Below, piece after piece: positions 51,618 to 61,800 of a DNA stretch of 64,000 bases. Source of the stretch: Verrucomicrobiaceae bacterium. GTDB taxonomy: Bacteria; Verrucomicrobiota; Verrucomicrobiia; Opitutales; Intestinicryptomonadaceae. The position numbers and the translations under genes were made by a program. The first letter of the stretch is position 1; each line of letters begins with the position of its first letter. The notes under the pieces were generated by a model. It was not told the DNA's origin and searched no databases. It saw only the letters and a list, made by a program, of their open reading frames with translations. Where the stretch lies: positions 1 to 64,000 of the forward strand of contig SUVO01000011.1 of the NCBI GenBank assembly GCA_015061955.1. The letters are read 5' to 3'.

Positions 51618-53265
51618 ATGTTTTTTTGTTGTAGGCATTTCTACTTTTGCAACCGATATAAAATTACCTTTTACTGTTGATAGTGCAAAGAGCTTTTTGG
51701 TTTCTAATCCCGATATTAAAGAAGTTTCAGAGAACTTAGTAAAAAAGGCTGTCGATTTTTATTCAGCAAAAGATTTACCTTCGGCAAGTGCAACATTGTC
51801 GGTCGCAAAATTTTTAGACTACGCAAGTTCAAGTAATGAAAAATTAGATACCGAGTTGTTTGCTTATGTATTATCTACTACATCAATTTTAGATGAGTTG
51901 TCGGTGATAATATCACCTAAAGATGATATAAGTGCTGTGTTTAAAATTTTGAATGATATTTGGAAAAACAATCCCGACGATTTTAAAAGTTTTTCTAATT
52001 TAGCTATTGCTATAGCCATTGTTTTCGATACTCAACCACCTTCGTTTTATCCGCATGCTCAAGTTAGCGAAAAATCGTTGCCAAGAAAATTACAGCCACC
52101 TGTTGATGCTTTCAAAATGTGGGTGAACGACAGACGCAAAGGTAGATTGATGTCGAAAATTGAAAATTTGTCGATTGAAGAATTGAAATTTTTAGTGGCA
52201 ACAATTTTACCTCAAGCTGATAGAGTGTGGGCGCAACGTTCTGTTTCTACAAATTCAAATTCTATACCTAAATTGTATTCAGGAGTACCTTATGATTTTG
52301 CTCGTTTAAATGCAAAGGAGTTTTCTTGGGTTGATAGACGAGGCGAATATACACTTGAAAATATAAAAAATATGGGTGGTATTTGTACCGACCAATCGTT
52401 CTTTACTTCAGAAGTGGCAAAGGCTAAAGGCTTGCCAGCGTTTATATTTTCTGGTGCAGGTGCCGATGGCTTTCATGCTTGGGTGGGCTACATGGTAAAA
52501 AGTGGAAAGTGGAATTTTTCGGTTGGTAGATTTGCATCAGGAAAATTTGTTACAGGTAAAACGTATGACCCACAAACATGGGATATCGCAACAAGTCATT
52601 CGCTTGAAAGTTTAAGTCAGTCGTTTCGCCGTAGTGCAAAATATAGAACAAACGAAATTCATACAGCATTTGCTAATATATATTTAGCTAACGAAAAGTA
52701 TAAAGAAGCTCGTGTGGCTTCCGAAAATGCAATAAAAGCAGATGTTAGAAATTTTGAATCGTGGTGTTGTTTACTTGAAGCTAATGAAAAATTAGATGAT
52801 GCTTTAGGTGTTCAAAAAACTTGTATGAATGCTATTAAGGCTTTTGCTCGCTCGCCAGATAATGATGCTCATTTTCGAGTAATAATGATTGAAAAATTAA
52901 AGTCGGCAGGTAAAAAAGCCGATGCTAAAAAGTTGACTAATGCTTTTGTTATAAAAAATAAAAGTAATCGCCCAGATTTGGCGATGTATTTTGCGAGAAT
53001 GGAGTTGTTGGCAGATATAGAGGAAAACGATGTTCAAAAATTAAAGACATCGTACAAGCGTTTGTTTGGTGTCTTCAAAAATGATCTCGGTATGACTTTA
53101 CAAGGAATTGTAATTCCCGTTCTACAAAAATTACACGAAGAAGGTAAAACCGATAAAATAAATGATATAGTAGAACAGACTCGTCAGATTATAAAAAAAT
53201 CGAAAGACGAAACTATTCAATCTAATTTTGAAAGAGCATTGAGCATTTTAGGTAACACAAAGTAA
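51598..53265 (+). CDS. Secreted transglutaminase-like protein with TPR-like tail
   Basis: A 555-aa protein with a signal peptide (MKRVFFLCFFVVGISTFA). About residues 255-345 resemble a transglutaminase-like core: GGICTDQSFFTSEVAKAKG supplies Cys, DGFHAWVGYM supplies His, and a downstream Asp is possible at DPQTWD. Residues 370-555 are helical and TPR-like (ANIYLANEKYKEARVASENA). The start ATG lies in a terminator-type hairpin, so expression may be controlled by read-through or by mRNA structure; other starts are not better. Substrate unknown; a periplasmic peptide or cell-wall role is possible. Confidence 0.68.
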   Translation: MKRVFFLCFFVVGISTFATDIKLPFTVDSAKSFLVSNPDIKEVSENLVKKAVDFYSAKDLPSASATLSVAKFLDYASSSNEKLDTELFAYVLSTTSILDELSVIISPKDDISAVFKILNDIWKNNPDDFKSFSNLAIAIAIVFDTQPPSFYPHAQVSEKSLPRKLQPPVDAFKMWVNDRRKGRLMSKIENLSIEELKFLVATILPQADRVWAQRSVSTNSNSIPKLYSGVPYDFARLNAKEFSWVDRRGEYTLENIKNMGGICTDQSFFTSEVAKAKGLPAFIFSGAGADGFHAWVGYMVKSGKWNFSVGRFASGKFVTGKTYDPQTWDIATSHSLESLSQSFRRSAKYRTNEIHTAFANIYLANEKYKEARVASENAIKADVRNFESWCCLLEANEKLDDALGVQKTCMNAIKAFARSPDNDAHFRVIMIEKLKSAGKKADAKKLTNAFVIKNKSNRPDLAMYFARMELLADIEENDVQKLKTSYKRLFGVFKNDLGMTLQGIVIPVLQKLHEEGKTDKINDIVEQTRQIIKKSKDETIQSNFERALSILGNTK

Positions 53266-53395
53266 ATCTGATATTTTATAAAACAATTTTTGTATTTTGG
53301 GTGTCTAATAAAATGAGATTTAAATGTGTTTTATAAGAGAGGGTTTACACGTTTTAGCTTGCAATCAAAAAGTAATAAGTCAGTATATAGATAGT
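53266..53395 (+). other. Leader of metK, no recognised riboswitch
   Basis: A 130-nt gap before metK. I looked for a SAM riboswitch and do not recognise one: there is no clear SAM-I kink-turn/pseudoknot pattern and no attenuator hairpin. An in-frame upstream ATG at 53324 precedes the chosen start but lies outside the conserved protein. Confidence 0.35.
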
Positions 53396-54565
53396 ATGAT
53401 AAACAATTACGTATTCTCATCAGAGTCAGTTGGTGAAGGTCATCCAGACAAAGTTGCCGACTATATTTCAGATAGCGTTCTCGACGCATGTCTTGAACAA
53501 GATAAATTTAGCCGCGTTGCTTGCGAAACTCTCGTAAAAAGCAATTGCGTTGTTATCGCTGGCGAAATCACAACAAAAGCGATTTTGGATTATGAAAAGA
53601 TTGTTCGCAAGGCAATCAATGAAATCGGATATGTTAACGATGACGATGTTTTCCATGCCGATAAAGTTTTTGTTTCAAATCTTTTAACTAAGCAATCTCC
53701 AGATATTGCACAAGGTGTAGATGCTCGCAAGGCTAAGGGTAAGAAAACTGCAGAGCAGGGTGCTGGCGACCAAGGTATTATGTTCGGTTATGCTACGAAT
53801 GAAACACCTGAATATATGCCAGCAGCTATTATGTTTGCTCACAGAATTTTGACAGAACTTGCAAAGCAACGTAAATCGGGCAAAGGTCCAAAATGGTTGC
53901 GTCCAGACTGCAAAAGTCAGGTAGCTGTTGCTTACAAAGATGGTAAAGTTGCATATATTGAAAACGTAGTGGTTTCTACTCAGCACGCAGCAGGTGTAGA
54001 TCATGCTACAATCGAAAAATATATTGTTGAAAAGGTAATCAAAAAAGTATTGCCAAAGAAACTTTTGGTAAAGTCGACACAGTTCCTTGTAAATCCAACA
54101 GGTAACTTCGTTGTTGGTGGTCCACAAGGTGATTCTGGTTTGACTGGTAGAAAAATCATTGTTGATACCTACGGTGGCTATGGTCGTCATGGTGGTGGTG
54201 CATTCTCGGGTAAAGACCCAAGTAAAGTTGACCGTTCGGCAGCATATATGTGCCGTTGGGTGGCAAAGAATATTGTTGCAGCAGGTTTGGCAGATAAGTG
54301 TGAAATCCAAGTAGCATATGCTATTGGTCATCCACAGCCACTAAGTATTGCAATCGAAACTTTCGGAACAGGTAAAGTTGCTGAAGAAAAAATCGAAAAG
54401 GCAGTTCGTAAAGTATTCAGTTTCAAACCAGCTGATATTGTAAAGCAGTTGAATTTGTTGCAACCAATTTACAAGAAAACAACAAATTATGGTCATTTCA
54501 CAAAATCTGATTTACCTTGGGAAGATGTTTCTAAGGCAAAAGAATTGAAAGACGCTGTTAAGTAA
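53396..54565 (+). CDS. metK: S-adenosylmethionine synthetase
   Basis: A 389-aa ATP:L-methionine S-adenosyltransferase. Family motifs are [20 protein letters not shown] near the start, [18 protein letters not shown] and the metal-binding [16 protein letters not shown]. The start ATG at 53396 places residues directly before [12 protein letters not shown] as in other MetK proteins, so an earlier in-frame ATG at 53324 would add an unlikely 24-residue extension. Followed by a hairpin and ahcY, giving a SAM-cycle pair. Confidence 0.96.
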   Translation: MINNYVFSSESVGEGHPDKVADYISDSVLDACLEQDKFSRVACETLVKSNCVVIAGEITTKAILDYEKIVRKAINEIGYVNDDDVFHADKVFVSNLLTKQSPDIAQGVDARKAKGKKTAEQGAGDQGIMFGYATNETPEYMPAAIMFAHRILTELAKQRKSGKGPKWLRPDCKSQVAVAYKDGKVAYIENVVVSTQHAAGVDHATIEKYIVEKVIKKVLPKKLLVKSTQFLVNPTGNFVVGGPQGDSGLTGRKIIVDTYGGYGRHGGGAFSGKDPSKVDRSAAYMCRWVAKNIVAAGLADKCEIQVAYAIGHPQPLSIAIETFGTGKVAEEKIEKAVRKVFSFKPADIVKQLNLLQPIYKKTTNYGHFTKSDLPWEDVSKAKELKDAVK

Positions 54566-54581
54566 TAAAAATTAATTTATG

Positions 54582-54617
54582 CGACCGATGCGGCGAGAGC
54601 AGTGTCGGTCGTTTTGA
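54582..54617 (+). terminator. Hairpin between metK and ahcY
   Basis: A 7-bp stem (CGACCGA 54582-54588 / TCGGTCG 54605-54611) with a GC-rich internal TGC/GCA pair and a TTTTGATTT tail. It is GC-rich for this genome. It could be a weak terminator that sets metK:ahcY ratio, or a regulatory RNA element. It does not match a SAH riboswitch that I can identify. Confidence 0.5.
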
Positions 54618-54636
54618 TTTAAAGAAGGAATAAATT

Positions 54637-56049
54637 ATGGCAAAAAAAGAAAAATACAAAGTAGCAGATATAAAACTCGCCCCATGGGGTAGAAAAGAAA
54701 TTGATATTGCTGAACACGAAATGCCTGGGTTGATGGCTATTCGTGAAAAATATGCACCAAAGAAACCTTTGAAAAACGTTCGTGTAAGTGGTTCGCTTCA
54801 TATGACAATTCAGACAGCAGTGCTTATCGAAACTCTAAAAGCATTGGGTGCCGATGTTCGTTGGGCAAGTTGCAATATTTTTTCTACGCAAGACCACGCA
54901 GCAGCAGCTATTGCTAAGGCTGGAGTTCCCGTTTTTGCATGGAAAGGTGAAACTTTAGAAGAATATTGGGAATGCACATACAAAGCATTAACATGGGATA
55001 ACGGAAAAGGTCCACAGCTCATAGTCGATGATGGTGGCGATGCAACTTTGCTTATCCATAAGGGCTACGAGCTTGAAAATGGTAGCAAGTGGGTAGATAC
55101 AAAATCAGAATCTGAAGAAGAAGCTGTAATTAAAAAGCTCCTCAAAAAAGTTTATAAACAAGATAAACAACATTGGCACAAAGTTGTAGCCGAAGTTAAA
55201 GGTGTTTCAGAAGAAACTACAACAGGTGTACATCGTCTTTATCAAATGGTTGAAGATAAGCGTTTGCTTTTCCCTGCAATCAATGTTAACGATTCTGTAA
55301 CAAAGAGTAAGTTCGACAATATTTATGGTTGTCGTGAATCGCTTGTTGATGGTATTAAACGTGCAACCGACGTTATGGTTGCTGGTAAAGTAGCACTCGT
55401 TTGTGGATATGGCGATGTTGGTAAGGGTTGTGTTCAGGCTCTCAAAGGTTTGGGTGCAACTATTCTTGTTTCAGAAATAGACCCAATTTGTGCGTTGCAG
55501 GCTGCTATGGAAGGTTACAGAGTTGTAACTGTTGAAGACGCATTGCCATTGGCTGATATTTATGTAACTACAACGGGTAATTGCGATGTTATTACAATTG
55601 ATCATATCAAGAAGATGAAAGACCAAGCAATTTTGTGTAATATTGGTCATTTTGATAGTGAAATCCAAGTTGCAAAATTGCAGTCGTTCCCAAAAATCAA
55701 GCGTACAAACATAAAGCCTCAGGTTGATAAATATACATTCCCAGATGGTCGTTCAATCTTCTTGTTGGCAGAAGGTCGTTTGGTAAATCTTGGTTGCGCA
55801 ACAGGACATCCGTCGTTTGTTATGAGTAATTCGTTTGCAAATCAAACGCTTGCTCAAATGGATTTGTGGGAAAATAAAGATAAATACGAAAATAAAGTTT
55901 ATATTCTTCCAAAGAAGCTTGATGAAGAAGTGGCACGTTTGCACCTTGAAAAACTCGGAGCAAAACTTACAAAACTTACAAAGAAACAAGCTGCATACAT
56001 TGGTGTATCGGTTGAAGGTCCATACAAACCTTCGCATTATCGTTATTAA
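54637..56049 (+). CDS. ahcY: S-adenosylhomocysteinase
   Basis: A 470-aa NAD-dependent enzyme that splits S-adenosylhomocysteine into adenosine and homocysteine. Motifs are [45 protein letters not shown], the NAD motif [29 protein letters not shown] and [26 protein letters not shown] ribosome-binding site precedes the ATG. With metK and glyA it completes the methyl-cycle salvage in this stretch. Confidence 0.96.
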   Translation: MAKKEKYKVADIKLAPWGRKEIDIAEHEMPGLMAIREKYAPKKPLKNVRVSGSLHMTIQTAVLIETLKALGADVRWASCNIFSTQDHAAAAIAKAGVPVFAWKGETLEEYWECTYKALTWDNGKGPQLIVDDGGDATLLIHKGYELENGSKWVDTKSESEEEAVIKKLLKKVYKQDKQHWHKVVAEVKGVSEETTTGVHRLYQMVEDKRLLFPAINVNDSVTKSKFDNIYGCRESLVDGIKRATDVMVAGKVALVCGYGDVGKGCVQALKGLGATILVSEIDPICALQAAMEGYRVVTVEDALPLADIYVTTTGNCDVITIDHIKKMKDQAILCNIGHFDSEIQVAKLQSFPKIKRTNIKPQVDKYTFPDGRSIFLLAEGRLVNLGCATGHPSFVMSNSFANQTLAQMDLWENKDKYENKVYILPKKLDEEVARLHLEKLGAKLTKLTKKQAAYIGVSVEGPYKPSHYRY

Positions 56050-56066
56050 GCCAAGTTTCAACTTAT

Positions 56067-56100
56067 TAAAAAGGCAATTCTTAGGAATTGCCTTTTTTGT
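56067..56100 (+). terminator. Terminator of ahcY
   Basis: A 13-bp stem (AAAAAGGCAATTC / GAATTGCCTTTTT) with a TTAG loop and a long T tract. Confidence 0.9.
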
Positions 56101-56118
56101 TTTTTTTGAAGGTATATA

Positions 56119-56152
56119 TAAAAAAGCGAAGTAAATACTTCGCTTTTTTTAG
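56119..56152 (-). terminator. Terminator of the DUF362-nitroreductase operon
   Basis: A 14-bp stem (AAAAAAGCGAAGTA / TACTTCGCTTTTTT) with a two-base AA loop lies 14 nt after the DUF362 gene on its strand and just after the ahcY terminator. Confidence 0.85.
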
Positions 56153-56165
56153 TTCTTTTTGTCAG

Positions 56166-57323
56166 TTAAACTTTTTTCAATGTGTAAAGCGTTGTTCCTA
56201 AACCTAATTTTTCGGCATGTTCTAAACACGACTTCCAATTTGTTTGAGGTGATACATCGCAGAAGTGGTCTCCATGGCAATGCTCGCATTCGTCTAACAT
56301 ACTACCTTCAATTATAGGACTTGCATTAACTGCATCGGCACAAGCCTGGTCGAGTGCAACTGGGTCGAACGATGCAAACATACCAACATCGGGAACAATA
56401 GGTAAATCGTTTTCAGCATGGCAATCGCAATATGGCGAAACATCTATTACTAAACTTATATGGAAGTGTGGTCGCGAGTCTATAACGGCTTTTGTGTATT
56501 CGGCTATTTTACAGTTTAGAACATCGTTTGCTTCGTCGAATGGTGCGCATACTGCATCTTTAGGGCATACACCAATGCAACGGCCACAACCTACGCATTT
56601 ATTGTGATCAATTGTTGCCTTTTTATTTTTAATTATAGGTGCATTGTGCGCACAAATTTTTGCACACATACCACAACCTATACAATCGCGTTTATTTACG
56701 ATAGGTTTTCCAGCAGAGTGCATTTCCATTTTTCCTGCGCGAGAACCACAACCCATACCAAGATTTTTCAAAGCTCCACCAAAGCCAGTACATTCGTGTC
56801 CTTTAAAGTGGTTGAGCGAAATTATCACATCGGCAGACATAATTGCCGAGCCAATTTTTGCTTCTTTTACATACTTACCACCTTTTACTGGAACGAGTGT
56901 TTCTTCGGTACCCTTAAGACCATCGGCAATTATTGTATGCACGCCTGTGCAGAATGGATTGAAGCCGTTTTCGTATGCGCTATCGAGATGGTCTAGTGCA
57001 TTCTTTCTGCCACCAACATACAGAGTGTTGCAGTCGGTTAAGAATGGTTTACCACCTAATTTCTTGACATAATCGCAAACAACCTTTGCCCAGTTTGGAC
57101 GCAAAAAAGCCAAATTGCCAGGTTCGCCAAAATGGATTTTTATAGCTGTAAATTTTCCGTCAAAATCTATATTTTCAAAACCTGCAGCTTTCATCAATCG
57201 TGCAAGTTTTTGAGGCAATGATGTTCCAATTTTTGCACGCAAATCCGAATAATATACAACCGATGGTTGTGCTGTTTTCTTTGAAGGTTTTACAGATTTT
57301 TTTGTTTGTGATTTTTTTGCCAT
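56166..57323 (-). CDS. DUF362-domain protein with 2[4Fe-4S] ferredoxin domain
   Basis: A 385-aa protein. A Lys-rich N-terminus precedes a DUF362 domain (VVYYSDLRAKIG..., IKIHFGEPGNLAFLRP, DVIISLNHFKGHECTGFGGALKNLGMGCGS). A bacterial ferredoxin domain with two CxxCxxCxxxC clusters (DCIGCGMCAKICAHNAP and KCVGCGRCIGVCPKDA) lies at about residues 217-260. DUF362 proteins are predicted iron-sulfur electron carriers or enzymes in anaerobes; the substrate is unknown. Located 7 nt after the nitroreductase, in a three-gene - strand unit. Confidence 0.88.
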   Translation of the reverse strand: MAKKSQTKKSVKPSKKTAQPSVVYYSDLRAKIGTSLPQKLARLMKAAGFENIDFDGKFTAIKIHFGEPGNLAFLRPNWAKVVCDYVKKLGGKPFLTDCNTLYVGGRKNALDHLDSAYENGFNPFCTGVHTIIADGLKGTEETLVPVKGGKYVKEAKIGSAIMSADVIISLNHFKGHECTGFGGALKNLGMGCGSRAGKMEMHSAGKPIVNKRDCIGCGMCAKICAHNAPIIKNKKATIDHNKCVGCGRCIGVCPKDAVCAPFDEANDVLNCKIAEYTKAVIDSRPHFHISLVIDVSPYCDCHAENDLPIVPDVGMFASFDPVALDQACADAVNASPIIEGSMLDECEHCHGDHFCDVSPQTNWKSCLEHAEKLGLGTTLYTLKKV

Positions 57324-57330
57324 AAGAAAT

Positions 57331-57855
57331 TTACCACTTTTGCCAGTGTATTTTTGTTTCGTCGAAACGTGGCTTTTCTAACTTAGGATCTTCAGCCGGA
57401 TAACCAATAATAATAAAAGCCATAGGTTCTACATTTGCTGGAATGCCGAGTGAATTTCTGAAAGCCTGCATACGTTCAACTTCTGGAGCAACACCACACC
57501 AGCAAGTTCCCAAGCCCAATTCTTTTGCGCGCAAGAGAATGTTTTGTGTAGCTGCAGAACAATCGTACTGATAATATCCACCACAAGGTGTCTTAAATTC
57601 TTTGTCGAGATTACCACAGACTATAATTGCAGCCCCTGCGTCTTTCAACGAAGAGCAGTACGGATGCGATGCCATTATTGTATTAATAGCTGTTTCGTCG
57701 GTTGCAACTAAGAATTCCCAAGGTTGCGCATCCATTGCACTTGGTGCGTGCATAGCTGCATCGAGCAAATCGTTTAGTTGTTCTTTCGAAACTCGCTTAG
57801 ATGAATCGTAAGCGCGTATCGAGCGACGTGTAAATATTGCGGAATCTTTTTTCAT
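57331..57855 (-). CDS. Nitroreductase-family flavoprotein
   Basis: A 174-aa FMN-dependent oxidoreductase-like protein: FTRRSIRAYDSSKRVSKEQLNDLLDAAMHAPSA is the N-terminal FMN-binding signature, with LGLGTCWCGVAP and IIIGYPAEDP further on. Reduces nitro compounds or other substrates with NAD(P)H. It is short, as in the Nfr-type group. Next to DUF362 it might share electrons with that ferredoxin domain (inference). Confidence 0.88.
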   Translation of the reverse strand: MKKDSAIFTRRSIRAYDSSKRVSKEQLNDLLDAAMHAPSAMDAQPWEFLVATDETAINTIMASHPYCSSLKDAGAAIIVCGNLDKEFKTPCGGYYQYDCSAATQNILLRAKELGLGTCWCGVAPEVERMQAFRNSLGIPANVEPMAFIIIGYPAEDPKLEKPRFDETKIHWQKW

Positions 57856-57857
57856 TT

Positions 57858-58736
57858 TTAATTATTTTTTAGATAGTTTGCACATTGAACAACTTCTGGC
57901 AAATTGTTGTCCCACTTGGCTTCGTATTCAATCAAGAAATAACCATCGAAACCTTGACGATCTAATTCTGCCAAAATTGCTTTCATATCCAAAGCGCCAG
58001 TTCCGAATGGAACAGGTTGATTTTTTACGTTGCCAAATTCAAGTTGGTCTTTGAAATGTATAATCATCGTCTCGCCTTCTAAAACCTTAAATCCCCAAAC
58101 CGAGTCGATACCCGAACGCGACCAATGACCATTGTCGGGACATGCACCAACATTTTTGTATGGAGCAACCATATTGCGTACTGTTACTGGATTATAGTAG
58201 TTGTTGCGAGAATTTGCAGCGTGATTATGTACAGCCATTTTTATACCATACTCTTGGCAATATTTATCCCAAACAGGCATCAATTGAGGTTTGCATTCTG
58301 TAAGAATCATAGGAATACCCATTTCCTTTGCAAAAGCACAAAGAACCTTTACTTCTGCTTCGGTTGTAGGATTTGTTACACCAAAGCTTACGAGTTCGCA
58401 CTTGTTTGCTTTTACAAAATCCTTAAACCACTTGCGTTGTTCTGCGTTCATGTGTGGACCAAAACGCAATTTAGGATATTTCTTTGTTAGGTTTTGTCCT
58501 GCAGTTATACCTAAACCATAAATCCCGTTTTTAGTGAGCATTGGTACCGATTCCTCAAATGTAAATTTTCGGAATGTGTACATCTGAACGCCGATTTTGC
58601 GTGGCTTAACCGATTTTTTTGCTTTTAGGCAACATTTTGTTTTTGCACAATCAGTCGATTCAGAATTATTGTTTGAAGCACATGCACAAAGAAAACATGT
58701 TAACAACGATAATACATATAATGTTAGTTTTTTCAT
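57858..58736 (-). CDS. Lipoprotein TIM-barrel sugar isomerase/epimerase-like
   Basis: A 292-aa protein of the xylose-isomerase-like TIM-barrel family (IolE/Hyi-type), with a lipoprotein signal (LTCFLCACASNN, lipidated Cys near 17-19). Barrel motifs are KIGVQMYTFRKFTFEE, KMAVHNHAANSRN, CPDNGHWSRSG, MIIHFKDQL and GYFLIEYEAKWDNN, and the carboxylates and His that bind metal in the family are visible. An exported isomerase is unusual; it may process sugar at the cell surface or be a binding protein. Divergent from the haem protein gene by 155 bp. Confidence 0.8.
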   Translation of the reverse strand: MKKLTLYVLSLLTCFLCACASNNNSESTDCAKTKCCLKAKKSVKPRKIGVQMYTFRKFTFEESVPMLTKNGIYGLGITAGQNLTKKYPKLRFGPHMNAEQRKWFKDFVKANKCELVSFGVTNPTTEAEVKVLCAFAKEMGIPMILTECKPQLMPVWDKYCQEYGIKMAVHNHAANSRNNYYNPVTVRNMVAPYKNVGACPDNGHWSRSGIDSVWGFKVLEGETMIIHFKDQLEFGNVKNQPVPFGTGALDMKAILAELDRQGFDGYFLIEYEAKWDNNLPEVVQCANYLKNN

Positions 58737-58891
58737 GGTGTTAATTTTAGAATATTAGTTGAAGTTTTAGAGTAGATGAATAAACAAAGGCATTCAAGAC
58801 AATTTTTATGAGTTTAACAATGTTTTATTTATGTTGACTTTTTTACAATCAAATAGAGAATATCTTACGAAATAAAGGGGAGATTTATTTT

Positions 58892-61800
58892 ATGAAAAAT
58901 ATTTTTTTGTTAATTATGGCGATAGTGTTTATGCCACTAATGTTTGCCAAAGATAAAAATGCCATATTTTCTATCGGTAAGCCTGATGGATGTGCAGGTG
59001 AGTTTAAGTTCTTCCGTGGTTTAGACGATCTTTTTTTTCAGTATTCATACGGAGAACGAAAATATAGAAATTTAGATAAAACTTACGAGTTCTTTAAAAA
59101 TCCTCCAACCTTTGTAGTAGGGAAATCGAAAGATAGCGATTGGAGTTTTATTCACCCAATATATAATTGTTCATGGGACGGCAAAAATAATGCTCCAACT
59201 ACTTTTAAAATAGAGTTTAATAAACCTAAAACAAAAGCTAAACAACTCTATCTGAAAATCGGTATTGCCGATACTACTCCACAAAATGCCATAGGTTTGA
59301 AGATAACTCTCAATGGTAAAGAGCTTGCAGTAAAACGAGATTTCTATCGTTCACGCAAATATCAAGGCACATTAGCGTATCATAAAGGTGCAAAAAATAC
59401 ACCTGCTAAGCCGTATGTTTTGCCTATAAAAATAGAGGATTTTAAAGATGGTAAAAACGTACTTGAGTTAACTGGAGTAGCTCCTGAGAAGATTAGAAGT
59501 AATTCGATATTTTGGCTTGTTTACGACTTTATCGAACTATCAAAAAGTAAGAATTATCCAAATATTCCCGACTATCAAGCAACGTTGTTAAATAGAGCAA
59601 TAAAAGCTATTGGTGGCGAAGAAGTTATCTTTTGCGTAACGGGATCTACGCGTGGTGGACACTGGTACGAAAACATTGGTAGGTTGTGTCAAGACGATAC
59701 GGATCATCCTCAAATACAGTCTCGACAGGGGCAAGAATCTTTCAGCCGAATGGGTGGCAGATTGGTACGTTTTAATTTGAGAACTGGCGAATATAAAATT
59801 CTTCTTGAAGATGACAGAGGTGGTATGCGTGATGCCCACATGCACTACGATGGTAAAAAGGTGCTTTTTTCGTATCGCAAGGGCGACAGTAGCAATTACA
59901 ATTTGTACGAAATAGACGTCGACGGCAAAAACCTTACAAAGCTTCCTATGGATACTGGTAGTAATGACGTAGAGCCTTGCTATTTGCCAAACGACGACAT
60001 TATGTATGTTTCGGATCGAATGAATAGAACTGTTCAGTGCTGGATGTCGCCTACTCTCAACTTACATAGATTTTTTCGCAAAGAAAAAGTTGTTGTATGT
60101 ATGTCGGGCAATCCTGATGTTGACAATACACCAACAGTTTTACGCGATGGCCGTGTTCTCTATATGCGTTGGGATTACAATCATAGAAATCAAAATGTAT
60201 TTCATCATTTGTGGTCGATAAATCCCGATGGTTCAAACAATACAATTTTCTACGGAAATGTTTACCCAGGAGGCGTATTTATAAATGCACGCCAGTTGCC
60301 AGATGGCGAAGATATAATATTTACGCTGATGCCAGGGCATGGTCGTCGTAATAATCAGGGCTCTATTGCAAAGTTGTCTCCACCTTTTGATCCAAGTGAT
60401 CCATTTGCGTTTAAATTTATTGAAGCACCTCATCGTAGATATAGATATTTTGAACCTATTCCACTTAAAGATAATCTTATCTTAACGTGTGATGCTCAAA
60501 ACATTATAATTATGGATACAAATGGTATTCAAATTACAATTCCAGTGCCAGTTGCGTTGTTTAATTCAACTGCTCCAGAACAACGCACGCACCATATTGC
60601 ATACGAGAAAATATATCCAGGTGGAAAAACATATATGTTAATGCGTAGCGTTGTGCCAATTATGAAAAGGCCACGCGAAAGTATAAAGCCCGACATGGCA
60701 GACTATTCTAAGAAAACTGCACAAGTGTTTTTACAAGACGTTTACGAAGGTAGAAATATGAAGGGCGTTAAACGTGGTTCTATCAAAAAATTGCTGATAA
60801 CTCGTGTGCAACCAGCAACGGTAAATTATCACGGTGGATATGGTCCAACAGGTTTTCAAGGTACATTTGCTCTTGAGGAAGTAGTTGGTACTGTACCTGT
60901 GTACGAAGATGGTTCGGCATTCTTTGAAGTTCCTGCAATGGTGGGTATAGCTTTCTCAGCACTTGAAGAAAATGGCACTTGCGTAAAGCGAATGATGTCG
61001 AGTACAAACTTTGCTCCAGGAACACAAACAAGTTGCATAGGTTGCCACGAACAACGCACTGCTGCACCAATTCGCAAACAAAAATTGCCGATGGCTTATC
61101 GTAAAGGTGTATCGAAAATAGAGCCACTAAAAAATGCAAAGAATATAATCGACTACACACGCGATATACAGCCATTAATAAACAAATATTGTTTAGAATG
61201 TCATAATCCTAAAAAGCCAACTGCTGGTGTGATATTGTCATTTGGTGTAGGATTCGAACATATAACACCAAGGTTAGTTTTGCAAATATGCGATATGTGC
61301 AATTCCGACTACAACAGATGGGGCAACAGACCTCCTTATTCATTTGGTTCGGGAGCAAGCAAGTTGGCAAGATTTTCAGAGGGTAAGCACCATAACAAAA
61401 AATTCTCCGACGAGGATATGGCAATTCTCAAAGCTTGGTTAGATTGTGGTTCGCCTCATATATCTTCGTATGCAGCAAAAGGTGCAGGGTTCCCAATGTT
61501 AAATCGTATGCGTACACGCCTCAATATCGTTGGGCATATTCCAGAAATTGCGAAGGCTCAAAGTAATGCTTGTTCAAAGTGCCACTTTAATAAACACACA
61601 AGAGGTGGTGCAGGCAGAAGTTTTGAATACGATTTCTGCACTGTTATGCGTGTAAAAACACCTAAGGGAAAACTTCGTACGCTCAAGTTCCCAGTTCAAG
61701 GCTTGTACGATTATTCAAATCCAGAAAACTCAGTTGCATTGATTGTGCCATTGGCAAAGTCGGCTGGTGGGTCGGCTGAAAATAACGGTAAGGCACATCC

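Noticed and set aside
53266-53395. SAM riboswitch upstream of metK
   Set aside because: No kink-turn, conserved core or attenuator hairpin of known SAM riboswitch classes is recognisable.
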